64,000 nucleotides of DNA from Streptantibioticus rubrisoli (GCF_024436055.1 NZ_JANFNH010000013.1:62001-126000), one strand, 5' to 3'; positions 28,799-37,915 are shown, counted from the stretch's first letter. The notes: generated from the letters alone by a model not told the origin. Numbers and translations are program-made.

Positions 28799-29751
28799 TG
28801 ACGTGTGTGGATGCCTTCCCCGTGACGTCGGTTCACCTGAGTGGAACCGACGTGGGAAGAGTAGCGCCTGGGCGCACCACCGTGCGGGACCTCGGTGACC
28901 GAGGCGGCCTGGCCATTCGGCTGCGGGAGGCGATCGCCGCGGGGGAACTCCCCGGCCCCAGGATCGTCTCGGCGGCGACGCCGTTGACCCAGCCCGGCGG
29001 GCACTGCTGGTTCCTGGGCGGTGAGGTCGAAGGCGAGGCCGCGATACGCGAGATGGTGCGGCGCAACGCGGACGCGGGCGCGGACGTCATCAAGGTGATG
29101 GCCAGCGGCGGCGGACTCACCAAGGGCGGGCCAGCCGTCTGGCAGCCGCAGTTCACGGCGGCCGAACTGCGCATGGTGGTGGAGGAGGCCCAGCGCTTCG
29201 GGCTGCCGGTCGCCGTGCACGCGCACGGTACCGAAAGCATCGCCGCCGCGGTGGCCGCCGGTGTGCGCACCATCGAGCACTGCACATGGATGTCGGAAGG
29301 CGGGAAGTTCGACATGCGTCAGGAGTTGGTCGACCAGATCAACTCCCGTGGCGTTTACGTGTGCACCGCCACCAGCCCCAACTGGCGGGCCCTCGCACAG
29401 CGGGTGGGCGAGGAGCGGGCCGAGCAGATGTTCACCTCGATGCGCTGGATGGCCGAACAGGGCGTACGTTTCATCGCGGGCACCGACGCGGGCATACCGC
29501 GCGCGACCTTCGACTCCTTCGTGAACACCCTTGAGTTCCTGAAGTACCTGGGCCTTTCCCCCGCCCAGATCATCGACTCCGCCACCACCAACGCCGCCCA
29601 GGCCCTGGGCATCGCCGCCACCACCGGCCGTCTGAAGGAAGGCTTCCGCGCCGACCTGGTCGCCGTCCAGGGGGACCCGCTGGAGCACCTGGCCGCCCTA
29701 CGCGACGTACGCCTCGTGGTGTCCGCCGGGCAGCGCGTGGACCTGGACTGA
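28798..29751 (+). pseudogene. Amidohydrolase (imidazolonepropionase-like) lacking its N-terminal metal-binding segment
   Basis: The 317-codon frame matches the last three-quarters of metal-dependent amidohydrolases. TTVRDLGD is near residue 27, the metal lysine region DVIKVMASGGG near 98, metal histidines in AVHAHGT near 138 and TIEHCTWM near 160, the catalytic Asp in IAGTDAG near 225, and the C-terminal strand GFRADLVAV. The N-terminal beta-sandwich and the HxH motif that normally precede TTVRDLG, some 80-90 residues, are missing. The open frame starts inside the terminator of the preceding gene and has no ribosome-binding site. It is best read as a 5'-deleted remnant. A shortened protein starting at a later GTG is less likely, since two metal ligands would be absent. 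Confidence 0.7.
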
Positions 29752-29763
29752 AGCAGGTCGGGC

Positions 29764-30354
29764 TCAGCTCCACACCCCGAAGACCACGCCCGCCACCGTC
29801 GCCCCCAGGGCCGTGCCCGCGGTCACCTGGGCGAGGGTGTGGTCGCGCAGTGCGACACGGGACCAGCCGATCACCGGCACCAGGGCGAAGAGGGCGAGCA
29901 GCCAGGGGCCGTAGGCGAGGGCGAGCATGATGACCGAGCCGGCGGACACCGCGGTGTGGACGGAGATCTTCCACACCGTGGTGATGGCCAGGATCGCCAG
30001 CAGCGTGGTCAGCATCGCCGCGACCAGTGCGAGCATCTCCCGCGGCGCGCCCAGGAGCGCCATCAGCGCGATGCCGAGCACCACGGAGACCACCACGCCC
30101 GGAATCAGGATCAGCCGGTCCTGACGGCGGCGGGCATGGCGGTCCCCCCAATAGCCCTTCCGCTGCCCGAACTTGATCCACAGCGTGGGGATCCCACCCG
30201 CGAACACCGCGGCGAACACCCCCCAGCCGACCCCGGCCAGCCGGTCCGCGTGCCAGCCGATGAGCAGGGACACCGCGATGATCCAGTTCTTGGGTTCGAG
30301 TCCGTCCGTCACCAGGCGAGCCGGTCGGGATTCCGTCTCGGTCAGCAGGGTCAC
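29764..30354 (-). CDS. PAP2-superfamily-like integral membrane protein
   Basis: A 196-residue membrane protein with about five to six hydrophobic segments (NWIIAVSLLIGWHA, LIPGVVVSVVLGIALMALLG, MLALVAAMLTTLLAILAITTV, and others). The spaced motifs KISVHTAVSAGS and WSRVALRDHTLAQVTAG resemble the histidine-containing loops of PAP2-type phosphatases. The GTG start at 30354 overlaps the stop of the upstream gene (GTGA), so it is the last gene of a coupled four-gene module. Lipid phosphatase activity is a family-level guess. Confidence 0.75.
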   Translation of the reverse strand: MTLLTETESRPARLVTDGLEPKNWIIAVSLLIGWHADRLAGVGWGVFAAVFAGGIPTLWIKFGQRKGYWGDRHARRRQDRLILIPGVVVSVVLGIALMALLGAPREMLALVAAMLTTLLAILAITTVWKISVHTAVSAGSVIMLALAYGPWLLALFALVPVIGWSRVALRDHTLAQVTAGTALGATVAGVVFGVWS

Positions 30355-31505
30355 ATGTGTTCCTTCGAGTGGGTGCGGGCCGCGGGGGAGTGGTAGGCCT
30401 CGCTGAGGATGAGCAGCCGGGCGACTTCCGCGTCGAAGTCGAGGGCCATGCCTGCCGAGGGGGTTGTCCGGCGTTCCGAATCGCGCACGACATCCGCGCC
30501 GTTGAGCTTCGCCGCGCACGCGGTGCGCAGCCAGATCGCCTCGGCCAGGGCGGCCCGCCGCTCCCCCTGGACGCCGGAGAGCCGCGCGGTGCGCTCGGCC
30601 TGCCTGCGGATGTGTTCCGGTACGTACGAGGAGAGCACCAGCACCGCGTCCCGGATCTCGATGACGGTACGGTGCAGCCGCACCCGGGGGGTGAGGTGCG
30701 AGCGTGCGTCCAGCACGATGTCCGGTACGGCGCTGGTCAGTTCGGCCCACAGCGGCTGGATCCGGCGCAGCGCCCGCCAGTCGCGGACCGAGCGCCACAA
30801 CACCCCGACGGCGGGCAGTGAACTGCCCACGACGATCAGGGAGATGGCGGCGTTCTCCACCGCGTCCGCCACCGTGGTGGCCGTGGTGCCGATGATGTGC
30901 GGACGCAGGAAGCCCAGCAGCATCAAGACCGTGCGCAGCAGGCTGTAGCAGGCGCCGAGGGCGGTTCCGGCGCCCAGCAGGCGCAGCCCGGTGCGCAGCC
31001 AGGCGGCCCCGGCGTGCCGGCTGTACCCCCAGAACAGCCAGGTGGCCACGGTCATGGCGATGCCGAGGCAGCCGGTGAAGACCATGCAGTAGGCGGTGCC
31101 CGACAGGGAACCGACGTTGGCCTGGTAGAAGTCGCTGACCTCGAGCGGCCGCGGGGTGAGCGCGAACAGCACGGTCATCGCCGTCATGGAGACCGTCGCC
31201 AGCGCGGTCAGGGCGCGGCGGGCCCTGGGCAGCGACCGGGGGCGGGCGATGGCGACGACGAAGTCCAAGATGGCCGCCGAGCCGACGATGCCCAGCAGGT
31301 TCTTGCCGAGCGTGGACAGGTTGTGGACACCGGCGAGCCGGTCGACGGAGTCGACCACGCCGGGGTCTCCCAGTGTGCAGGCGGCGGCGATGGAGGCGAA
31401 CGCGGTCCACAGCGCGCGTTGCCGCGGTACGCGCGCCGCGGCGGGCAGCCGCCAGAGCGTGACCGCCCACAGCAGGGCGAGGACGGTGTGCTTGACGGTG
31501 TTCAT
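30351..31505 (-). CDS. MAB_1171c-like (DUF6545-type) membrane protein
   Basis: A 384-residue protein. Its N-terminal half has about seven hydrophobic segments (from MNTVKHTVLALLWAVTL to ISLIVVGSSLPAVGVLW). The soluble C-terminal half is rich in Arg/Ala and begins at VRDWRALRRIQPLWAEL, a signature seen in Streptomyces MAB_1171c-family putative transporters. Function is unknown. It overlaps the metallopeptidase gene upstream (ATGA) and the PAP2-like gene downstream (GTGA). The tight order regulator, metallopeptidase, membrane protein, membrane phosphatase suggests one envelope-associated response or conflict unit. Confidence 0.75.
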   Translation of the reverse strand: MNTVKHTVLALLWAVTLWRLPAAARVPRQRALWTAFASIAAACTLGDPGVVDSVDRLAGVHNLSTLGKNLLGIVGSAAILDFVVAIARPRSLPRARRALTALATVSMTAMTVLFALTPRPLEVSDFYQANVGSLSGTAYCMVFTGCLGIAMTVATWLFWGYSRHAGAAWLRTGLRLLGAGTALGACYSLLRTVLMLLGFLRPHIIGTTATTVADAVENAAISLIVVGSSLPAVGVLWRSVRDWRALRRIQPLWAELTSAVPDIVLDARSHLTPRVRLHRTVIEIRDAVLVLSSYVPEHIRRQAERTARLSGVQGERRAALAEAIWLRTACAAKLNGADVVRDSERRTTPSAGMALDFDAEVARLLILSEAYHSPAARTHSKEHM

Positions 31506-32191
31506 AGCCCCCGCGCCGGGTGTCCGAAGGCGTCGTTGAGGCGGGAGAGCACATCGGCCGCCTCGTTTGACGTGGAGCCTGTCTCGTTGCGGCTGGCGCG
31601 TTCGAGGATCAGCGTGGCCAGCGTTTCGGCGTCCTTCTCCTGGCGGTTCGCGAACTTCGTACGGCCGAGGAGATGGACGATGCGGTCGGGCGACAGCCCC
31701 AGTTCGTCGTCCCGCTCGGTGGCGGCCGCGGCGGTGCTGCGGATGCGCGCGGCTTCGGAGCGGACGATGTCGGCGATGGGCAGCGCGGGGGCGTTGGCGT
31801 TCCGCACGGCCTGGGTGGTGCGGGTCAGCAGGTTCTGGAAGTGCTCGGTGGCCGGGGGGAGTTCGTCCACGGCGGCGTCATCGGCGACGTCCAGTTCGGG
31901 GGCGACATGGCCGAGCAGCATGTGCGCGATCTCGTGCAGCACGATGTGCACCTTGAGGATGTCGGCCGCGCTCGCCTCGTAGAAGACGATGTCCGCCGCG
32001 TCCAGGCCGAGCCAGATGCCGCAGGGCAGGTCCGGGTCCGCCGGACCGTCGAGCGGCAGCAGGTGCAGTGGGCGGCCGCGCTGCTCGGCGATGCTCGCGC
32101 AGAACTCCTCAAGGCTGAACGGCTGGGGGATGACGAGCCGTTCGGCGAGATCGGCGAACTGCTGTTGATGCGGGCGTCTCCACCACTTCAT
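31502..32191 (-). CDS. ImmA/IrrE-family metallopeptidase-like protein
   Basis: A 229-residue protein with a zincin motif HEIAHMLLGH near residue 85 (HExxH plus a later His). The preceding segment (LPCGIWLGLDAADIVFYEA) is typical of the ImmA/IrrE family in which a peptidase partners an XRE repressor. ImmA and IrrE proteins cleave or inactivate their cognate repressors. The XRE gene lies directly upstream (140 bases) on the same strand, which fits that pairing. The ATG at 32191 is preferred over the GTG two codons earlier because GAGG lies eight bases before it. Confidence 0.82.
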   Translation of the reverse strand: MKWWRRPHQQQFADLAERLVIPQPFSLEEFCASIAEQRGRPLHLLPLDGPADPDLPCGIWLGLDAADIVFYEASAADILKVHIVLHEIAHMLLGHVAPELDVADDAAVDELPPATEHFQNLLTRTTQAVRNANAPALPIADIVRSEAARIRSTAAAATERDDELGLSPDRIVHLLGRTKFANRQEKDAETLATLILERASRNETGSTSNEAADVLSRLNDAFGHPARGL

Positions 32192-32330
32192 GCCCACCGC
32201 CTCATTTCAGCCACCCGACACCAAAACCGGCCGGGCGGACCGTAGAAACGTTTCGGAGCGCACCCAAACCACTCGCGACCAGTACTCTAAGCGGAATAAG
32301 CCGGTCAGCACGAGGCGGGGCGCGGTGGGA

Positions 32331-32852
32331 TCAGGCTCTGCGGCGCCTGGTCCGCTGGGGCTTCACCTCCGGCAGCCCCTCGGCCTGCCGGAAGCCCTCC
32401 ACGATGCCCTTGATGCCGCGCAGTGACTTGGCCGACAGGCCGCTCAACCGGAACGCGACGGCGCGGACCTCCCGGTCCTGTAGCGCGTCGGCCAACTCGT
32501 CGCCCGCGTCGGCCTGCTCGGTGCTCTGCTTGATCTCCCGGATGCGGGCCTCGACCGCGCCGGAGACGGTGTCGTCCAGGAAGTAGGCGGTGGGCACGCC
32601 GAAGAAGGCGGCCAGCGCGCGCAGCGAGTCGACGCTGGGGTTGGTGACCTTGCCGGTGCGGATGGCCTGGACCGTGCCGTGCGACACCGTCGGGTCGCCC
32701 TCGCTGGCCCGCTGCCGGATCTGGTCCGCGATCTCCTGGTAGGTGAATGGGCCGCGCCCCTTGGGGTGGATCTCCCGGATCAGGTAGTCGAGCTTCTGCG
32801 CGATCGTGCGCGGTTCGGTGGTCGAAGTCCGGTCACCCATCGCCTTGATCAC
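32331..32852 (-). CDS. XRE-family helix-turn-helix regulator
   Basis: A protein of up to 173 residues with an N-terminal HTH (TYQEIADQIRQRASEG, then VSHGTVQAIRTGKVTNPSVDSLRALAAFFGV). The C-terminal region (REVRAVAFRLSGLSAKSLRGIKGIVEGFR) is typical of actinomycete XRE proteins that accompany ImmA-like peptidases. The start is either GTG 32852 or ATG 32840; GGGGAG sits very close to the first and 14 bases from the second. It probably represses its own operon through the repeated elements just upstream. Confidence 0.88.
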   Translation of the reverse strand: MIKAMGDRTSTTEPRTIAQKLDYLIREIHPKGRGPFTYQEIADQIRQRASEGDPTVSHGTVQAIRTGKVTNPSVDSLRALAAFFGVPTAYFLDDTVSGAVEARIREIKQSTEQADAGDELADALQDREVRAVAFRLSGLSAKSLRGIKGIVEGFRQAEGLPEVKPQRTRRRRA

Positions 32853-32911
32853 TACTCCCCGCGCCCGTGCCGTCCGTGTACTGAAGTCTGCAGCATCCCA
32901 TTATCCCCATC

Positions 32912-33076
32912 CTCTCAACTAGAGGGAATCTGTCACCTGACAGCCCATCACCCGGGCCTTCTCATCTAGTTGACTTGACAGCAGTATCGGGGGCGGAGGT
33001 ATGTTCCTGGCATCGCATCTAGTTCGCTAGACGCCACGGGGGAGTCGGTCACGGGGGAACATCTAACTGACTTGCG
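32912..33076. promoter_or_regulatory. Repeated operator-like elements upstream of the XRE regulator
   Basis: Three direct copies of the pattern CATCTAGTT..CT.GAC occur at 32963-32979, 33016-33032 and (weaker) 33060-33076, and an inverted half-copy (TCAACTAGAGG) at 32915-32925. TTGACA at 32975, followed after about 18-19 bases by TATGTT, makes a plausible rightward promoter through the first copy. The repeats are direct observations; binding by the adjacent XRE protein is inferred. The whole 308-bp gap (32853-33160) has no protein-coding frame I can support. Confidence 0.6.
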
Positions 33077-33106
33077 CGTCCGGCGACTGGGTGCGGTGTA
33101 TGGATA

Positions 33107-33135
33107 GCGGTCCGGGGCTTCGCGCCTCGGACCGC
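33107..33135. terminator. Hairpin downstream of the CHAT-protease gene
   Basis: A 12-bp stem with one mismatch (33107-33118 with 33124-33135) and a five-base loop lies 26 bases beyond the stop of the minus-strand CHAT gene. It could also end a short rightward transcript from the promoter-like sequence near 32975-33005. Confidence 0.7.
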
Positions 33136-33160
33136 GAACCGTGCGTCCGGCAGCGGCGGC

Positions 33161-36100
33161 TCATGTCCCCGCGTGCACGTACGCCGCCCAGATGTGGGGG
33201 CGGTCGGCGATCCGGCGACGGAGCTCCCGGACGGTGTGGTGGAGGGCGTGCGCGGGGGAACTGGCGTCGTCGCCCGTCATGCGGCGGTAGAAGGCGCGGG
33301 TCACCTGGTCCGCGTGGGTGCTGTCGATCTCCCAGAGGGTTCCTACGGCGGCGGGGAAACCGGCGAGAAGGAACGCGCTGGTGATGTGGATGGCCTCATC
33401 GGACAGCCGCTCGGAGCTGCGCGCGGTACCGCACGCCGCGAGGAAGGCGAGCCGTGCCGACCCCGGCCGGGCCCGGCAGATCTCCAGCACGGACAGCGGC
33501 TCACCGCTGGGCAGATGGAGCAGTGCGCCGGACGGCTCCAGCGGGTCGGTGGCCGCGTGACAGCCGAAGTGCGCCCACGGGGTGCCGCCCAGTGCCGCCA
33601 GGACCGCCGCGCGGGTGGCGGCGGTGCCGACCAGTGGCGCGCCCGCGCCCAGCAGTCCGGCCGCGTACTCGGCCGCCGCCGCCACGCCGGGCAACTCGTC
33701 CTCCGGCGCGGCGACCAGCAAGGCGCCGGTGTTGTCGGCGGCGTCGCGGTGCGCGGCTTGGGCGCGCGCGTACGCCAGGGTCTGGAAGCCGGGCACATAC
33801 GACGACACCACGGCGTCCAATGCCGCGCCGCAGTCGCCCAGTTCGCACTCGGCCAGCGTGCACTGCGCCGCGTGGAGCGGCAGGGCGCTGAACGACCCCG
33901 TGGGCACCCACCAGATCCGCGGCCACCTGCCGCCGTCGGCAACTCGCTGGCGTGATCCGACGAGGTCCAGGACCGGGCCCACGACCTTGTGCCAGGTCCA
34001 CGCCAACACCTCGCGGACCGTGGCACCGGCGGCGATCAGTTCCGCCGGGGACGGCCGCGCCGGGCCGTGGGCGTTGGTGGCGTCGACGGCGCCGCGCAGC
34101 CGCCGGGCCGCGTCGGTGATCTCGTCCGACTCCGCTTCGAGGCGAAGCGCCGTGATGTCCCCGGCCGTTACGACGAGGGCGTGGCAGTAGCGTCGCGCGT
34201 GGTTGAGCACGACGATCGGGCCGTCGGTGGCGAGGGAGCGCAACTGCTCGGCGGACAGCGGACGCAGGAAGCCGTCCAACCCCGGCTGGGCGCGGATGCG
34301 CTCGACCAGTTCGTCGAGCTCCCGCGACGCGCGGAGCTTGGCCAGCCGGGACCACTCGGCGTGCCCGGCGGGAGCCGGTTCCGGCGCGTCGGTCTCGGCG
34401 GCGAGCTGGTCGGTGAGCCGCTCGAACTCGTCAGCCAACTCCGGGTGCCCGGACCGCAGTTCACTCAGATCGGCGCGGGACTCGATCCGCCTCGACAGCA
34501 GCAGTCCGCGCCCGCGTACGAGCACTTCGGTCGCGCGGTCGACCTCAGGCCCCGCGACGACCCGGAAGAGTTCGCCGAGCTGGGGCAGGTCCTCCGGCAG
34601 ACGCCCTTCGGCCAGGGCCGACTTGATGTTCTCCCCGAGGCGGTGCACCGAGGCGGCGGCCTCGTGGCCGAAAGCCTCCAGCAGGACCAGCTCGATGACC
34701 GAGCGGATGTCCCCCTCGAACGTCGTCAGGCCGTGCTCGGCGGACCGCTGGTCGCTGCCCCGGTCGGTGACGGCGGCCATGGCCTCGACCGCCGCGTCCA
34801 GATGGTCCAGCGCCACATCGATGCCCTTACCCCGCCTCAACGCACCGGCCGCGGCCCCGATCTCACCGTGCGCCCGGAACCACACCGGAATCCCGCGGTC
34901 GCGCCCGGCGGCGGGATCGTCGATGCCGGAAAGGCGGCGGCCAAGGCTGGCCAGCATGGCCTGTACGGCGTTCGCGGGGGCGGGGGTCTCGGGCGGCTGG
35001 TCGGACGGGGAGAGCGCGGGCAGGCTTCCCGTGCCGACGACACCGATGAACGTGCGCGTCATGTCGGCCCAGCCGTCGGGTGCCTGCGCCGCCACGGCGC
35101 CGAGCACCTCCTCGGCCTCGGCCACCAGGCGGGCCGAGTGCTCCTGGTCGGCGGCGCGCACCGCGACGGCACGCTGGGCGAGCGCCCGCACCAGCGTGGA
35201 GGCGGTGAACAGCCGCATCGGGTGCCCGGGCGGACACGCCGCGAACGTCTCGCGGAACCGGTCGATGTCCTCGTCGGTGAGGTCGGGTTTCGGACCACCG
35301 CCGGGCCCGATGGAATCCACCAGGTTGAGCAGCGCGTCGCCCAGCACGTCGAGCCCCGGATGGGGAGTCGCCTCGGCGACGAGTTCCTTGAGCCGCCCGG
35401 CGAGCTCTCGGGCACGTACGAGCTGCCCGGGTTCGTGGCCGAACAGGTAGTTCTCCACGGCGTTGAAGAACTGCGTACGGGCAGACAGCAGCGCCAGGTC
35501 GGCATCGGTGGCGCCGCCCTGTGCCGCCGCGCTGGCCAGCAGCGCCGACGCCTCCCGAGCGGCTTCCGCGTCGAAGCGCCCGATCGACGACATGGTCAGC
35601 GCGGAGGCGAGGATCTGGTCGAATCCCTCGGGGTGCTCGGACCCGTGTGCGCGTGCGTGCCGCAGCAGCGGGACGGCCTCGTCCACGGGACCTGGGTCGC
35701 CCTGCGCGGAGGCATGGGCGTAGAGCGCCATGCCGAGCACACCGCCCAACGACGCCCCCAGGGAGTCGTCCTCACCGATGTCCGCGAGCATGTCCCGCAT
35801 AACCGCGATGTCGGAGTCGAGGTGCTCGCGCCCGTCGAGGCGGATGTCGGCCATGCGGGAGACCAGGGAGACCAGCTTCGCCAGCTCCCCGTTGGCCGCG
35901 TCGTCCTCCGGTACGCCGATGGGCACCGTCGACACGGCGACGGGCAGCGCGGCGTCGAAGATGCCGCGGCGCAGCAGGCCGAGCGGCAGGAAGTCGGCCG
36001 GGGCGGCGGCCGCCACCTCGTCGGTCAATGCGGCCGCCTCGGCGGCGAGTTGGGCCGCCCGCTCCGGCTCGGTCTCCCGTAGCGCCTGTCCGCGTGCTCC

Positions 36101-37456
36101 GGTGAGGGCTGCGAGTACGGCGGCGTAGGCGTAACGGTGCGGCGCATCGGCGGGGAGTGCGGCAACGGCGGTGCGATACCGGGCGATTCGCTCGTCGGAC
36201 ACCGGACCGGAGGGTAACGCGATGGCGATGTCGAGCACTTCGAGATCGATGTCCGGGGCAGGCCCGCCGTGCTCCCTGACCCGCTCCAGGACGCGGCCGA
36301 GCAACGGCCGGGCGTTGTGGAAGCGTAGCGGATCGTCACCGTCCATCACGGCCATCAACTGCCGCAGTTCGGCGAGGAGTTCGCTTTCGGCGTCGGGCAG
36401 GGGAGTCGTCGCGCTGGCGGTGGCGAGCAGGTCGAGCGCTTCACGGGCCGCCGAGAGGTCACCGCGCTCGCCCGCGAAGGCATGGAGCGCCTGGCCCAGG
36501 GTGGCGGTGACGACAGGGCGGGCCGGATGGTCGGCGGGGGTGTGCGCCAGCGCGGTGCGCAGTCGCCGTACGCCGCAGGCGACCCGGGCCGCGTCATGCT
36601 CGCGTGCGCCCGCTTCGGTGATGCTCGCGCCGATGCGCAGGTCCCGCTCTCCCGGCCAGGTGGTGGGCACGGCGTACAACTCGCGCAGCAGGCGCAGGCC
36701 TTCGGCCGCCTCCGGAGTGAGCGCGCCGTCCGGGGCGGCGGCGACCAGTCGCTCGACCTCGGCGAGCGGCGGCTCGCCCAGTAATCGCGCGGCGTCCAGC
36801 ACCGTCCCGAGGGCGATCCGGCCTGCCTCGGCCGCCGCCGGGCCCGGGGAAGGCAGCCGCTCGCACACCGCGGCCGCGTGTCGGGCCGCGGTGGCCAGGG
36901 CGTGGGGGTCCGCCGCGAGCTGGAAGCGCAGGACGTTGAGGCCGAGGCCGTGGAACGCCAGCTCGGCGAACCCCTCGTGGTCTTCGGGCAGTTGCTGGCG
37001 TGCCGTGTCGGACCAGGCGAGCGCCCGGTCCAGCGCGGTGAGGCGTTCGGCGGCCGTGAGGTCCGGGGCGTTGCCCGCGGCATCGCCGTACGCCGAGCTG
37101 ACGAGATAGGCGAACCGTGCGTCATGCGCTGGATCCGCGGGGTCGAAGGCGTTCCGCAACGGCTGCGGAAGTTGCGCGTCCGCGGGCACCCGCGGACACA
37201 GGAACCCGAAGGCGCTGAACGCGATCGTCATGTTCCGCTGCGCGTCCGGGTCCTCGGGGCCCTGGTGGCGGAGCCAGAAGGTCCAGCAGACGGCGGCGAC
37301 CGCGGCGAGGTCAACCGTTTCCCCGGGCGCCGGTGCGGCCTCGCGCAGCAGGGCCAACGCGTCGCTCACCGCGTCCGGTCCGCGCAGCGGTGCGGCGGAC
37401 GAAGCATTCTGAGCCGTTGTGAGGCGTTCGACGACCCGATCCCGAAGCTCAGTCAT
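33161..37456 (-). CDS. Large TPR-like CHAT-domain (caspase-like) protease
   Basis: A 1,431-residue protein. The first ~1,050 residues are repetitive Ala/Leu/Arg-rich helical pairs of the TPR/solenoid type. The C-terminal ~300 residues form a CHAT caspase-like peptidase domain. The expected catalytic dyad is visible: histidine in HFGCHAATD near residue 1296 and cysteine in LAACGTARSSE near 1342, followed by FLLAGFPAAVGTLWEID, a CHAT signature. Such proteins act as sensor-activated proteases in bacterial immunity and regulated cell death. It is divergent from a small protein gene and a membrane protein gene across 67 bp. The sensor input and substrate are unknown. Confidence 0.9.
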   Translation of the reverse strand: MTELRDRVVERLTTAQNASSAAPLRGPDAVSDALALLREAAPAPGETVDLAAVAAVCWTFWLRHQGPEDPDAQRNMTIAFSAFGFLCPRVPADAQLPQPLRNAFDPADPAHDARFAYLVSSAYGDAAGNAPDLTAAERLTALDRALAWSDTARQQLPEDHEGFAELAFHGLGLNVLRFQLAADPHALATAARHAAAVCERLPSPGPAAAEAGRIALGTVLDAARLLGEPPLAEVERLVAAAPDGALTPEAAEGLRLLRELYAVPTTWPGERDLRIGASITEAGAREHDAARVACGVRRLRTALAHTPADHPARPVVTATLGQALHAFAGERGDLSAAREALDLLATASATTPLPDAESELLAELRQLMAVMDGDDPLRFHNARPLLGRVLERVREHGGPAPDIDLEVLDIAIALPSGPVSDERIARYRTAVAALPADAPHRYAYAAVLAALTGARGQALRETEPERAAQLAAEAAALTDEVAAAAPADFLPLGLLRRGIFDAALPVAVSTVPIGVPEDDAANGELAKLVSLVSRMADIRLDGREHLDSDIAVMRDMLADIGEDDSLGASLGGVLGMALYAHASAQGDPGPVDEAVPLLRHARAHGSEHPEGFDQILASALTMSSIGRFDAEAAREASALLASAAAQGGATDADLALLSARTQFFNAVENYLFGHEPGQLVRARELAGRLKELVAEATPHPGLDVLGDALLNLVDSIGPGGGPKPDLTDEDIDRFRETFAACPPGHPMRLFTASTLVRALAQRAVAVRAADQEHSARLVAEAEEVLGAVAAQAPDGWADMTRTFIGVVGTGSLPALSPSDQPPETPAPANAVQAMLASLGRRLSGIDDPAAGRDRGIPVWFRAHGEIGAAAGALRRGKGIDVALDHLDAAVEAMAAVTDRGSDQRSAEHGLTTFEGDIRSVIELVLLEAFGHEAAASVHRLGENIKSALAEGRLPEDLPQLGELFRVVAGPEVDRATEVLVRGRGLLLSRRIESRADLSELRSGHPELADEFERLTDQLAAETDAPEPAPAGHAEWSRLAKLRASRELDELVERIRAQPGLDGFLRPLSAEQLRSLATDGPIVVLNHARRYCHALVVTAGDITALRLEAESDEITDAARRLRGAVDATNAHGPARPSPAELIAAGATVREVLAWTWHKVVGPVLDLVGSRQRVADGGRWPRIWWVPTGSFSALPLHAAQCTLAECELGDCGAALDAVVSSYVPGFQTLAYARAQAAHRDAADNTGALLVAAPEDELPGVAAAAEYAAGLLGAGAPLVGTAATRAAVLAALGGTPWAHFGCHAATDPLEPSGALLHLPSGEPLSVLEICRARPGSARLAFLAACGTARSSERLSDEAIHITSAFLLAGFPAAVGTLWEIDSTHADQVTRAFYRRMTGDDASSPAHALHHTVRELRRRIADRPHIWAAYVHAGT

Positions 37457-37523
37457 CGCGCATTACAGTAATGTGGTCGCGTCACAACGGGCAGTGTTTC
37501 TCGGGACTTTCGGGGAGTCCGCT
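37457..37523. promoter_or_regulatory. Divergent promoter of the CHAT module with palindrome 37461-37473
   Basis: CATTACAGTAATG is a perfect palindrome around a central A. It holds a TAxxxT-type -10 on each strand (TACAGT and TACTGT). It ends close to the CHAT ATG (37456) and about 50 bases before the ATG at 37524. A symmetric element in so short a gap could set both divergent promoters or bind a regulator. The function is inferred. Confidence 0.5.
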
Positions 37524-37910
37524 ATGGGAGACGGGGCTAAGGCACGCAGGGTGTACGAGGACGCCGTCGAGTACCTGTGCCGCAACATCGACGCGCTGCG
37601 CGAGCTCATCGGCCCGGAACTGTGGGAGAGCCGCTTCGCGGTCGTCCGGGACGTCGACCCCTCCACCGGTGAATGGCGAGACGCTGTCCGCGAGTTGCAC
37701 GAGGCCGCCGAAACGGCCGGGATCCCGGGCGGTCTCGGCCTGCGGGCCACGATGGGCGTGGGTGACTGGCCGTCCGGGCCCACACCGCGGTCGGTCGGCT
37801 GGGTGTGCCCGACGGGGCGGTGCGCCCGGGTCGACCTGCGTGCGGGGGAAGCCGCTCAGGCACCCGCGTGTGCCCTGGTCGGCCAGCCGATGCGCCTGGT
37901 GGACGGCTGA
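37524..37910 (+). CDS. Small CHAT-associated protein with C-terminal cysteine cluster
   Basis: A 128-residue protein with no recognised enzymatic motif. The N-terminal half is helical (RVYEDAVEYLCRNIDALREL). The C-terminal part has VGWVCPTGRCARV and PACALVGQPMRL, which resembles a compact zinc-ribbon (cysteines at CPTGRC and PAC). Genes like this sit beside CHAT/TPR proteases in streptomycetes, so an adaptor or sensor role is plausible but unproven. The ATG at 37524 was chosen; the frame is open back to 37419, inside the CHAT gene. GGGGAG lies nine bases upstream. Confidence 0.7.
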   Translation: MGDGAKARRVYEDAVEYLCRNIDALRELIGPELWESRFAVVRDVDPSTGEWRDAVRELHEAAETAGIPGGLGLRATMGVGDWPSGPTPRSVGWVCPTGRCARVDLRAGEAAQAPACALVGQPMRLVDG

Positions 37911-37915
37911 GGCCG

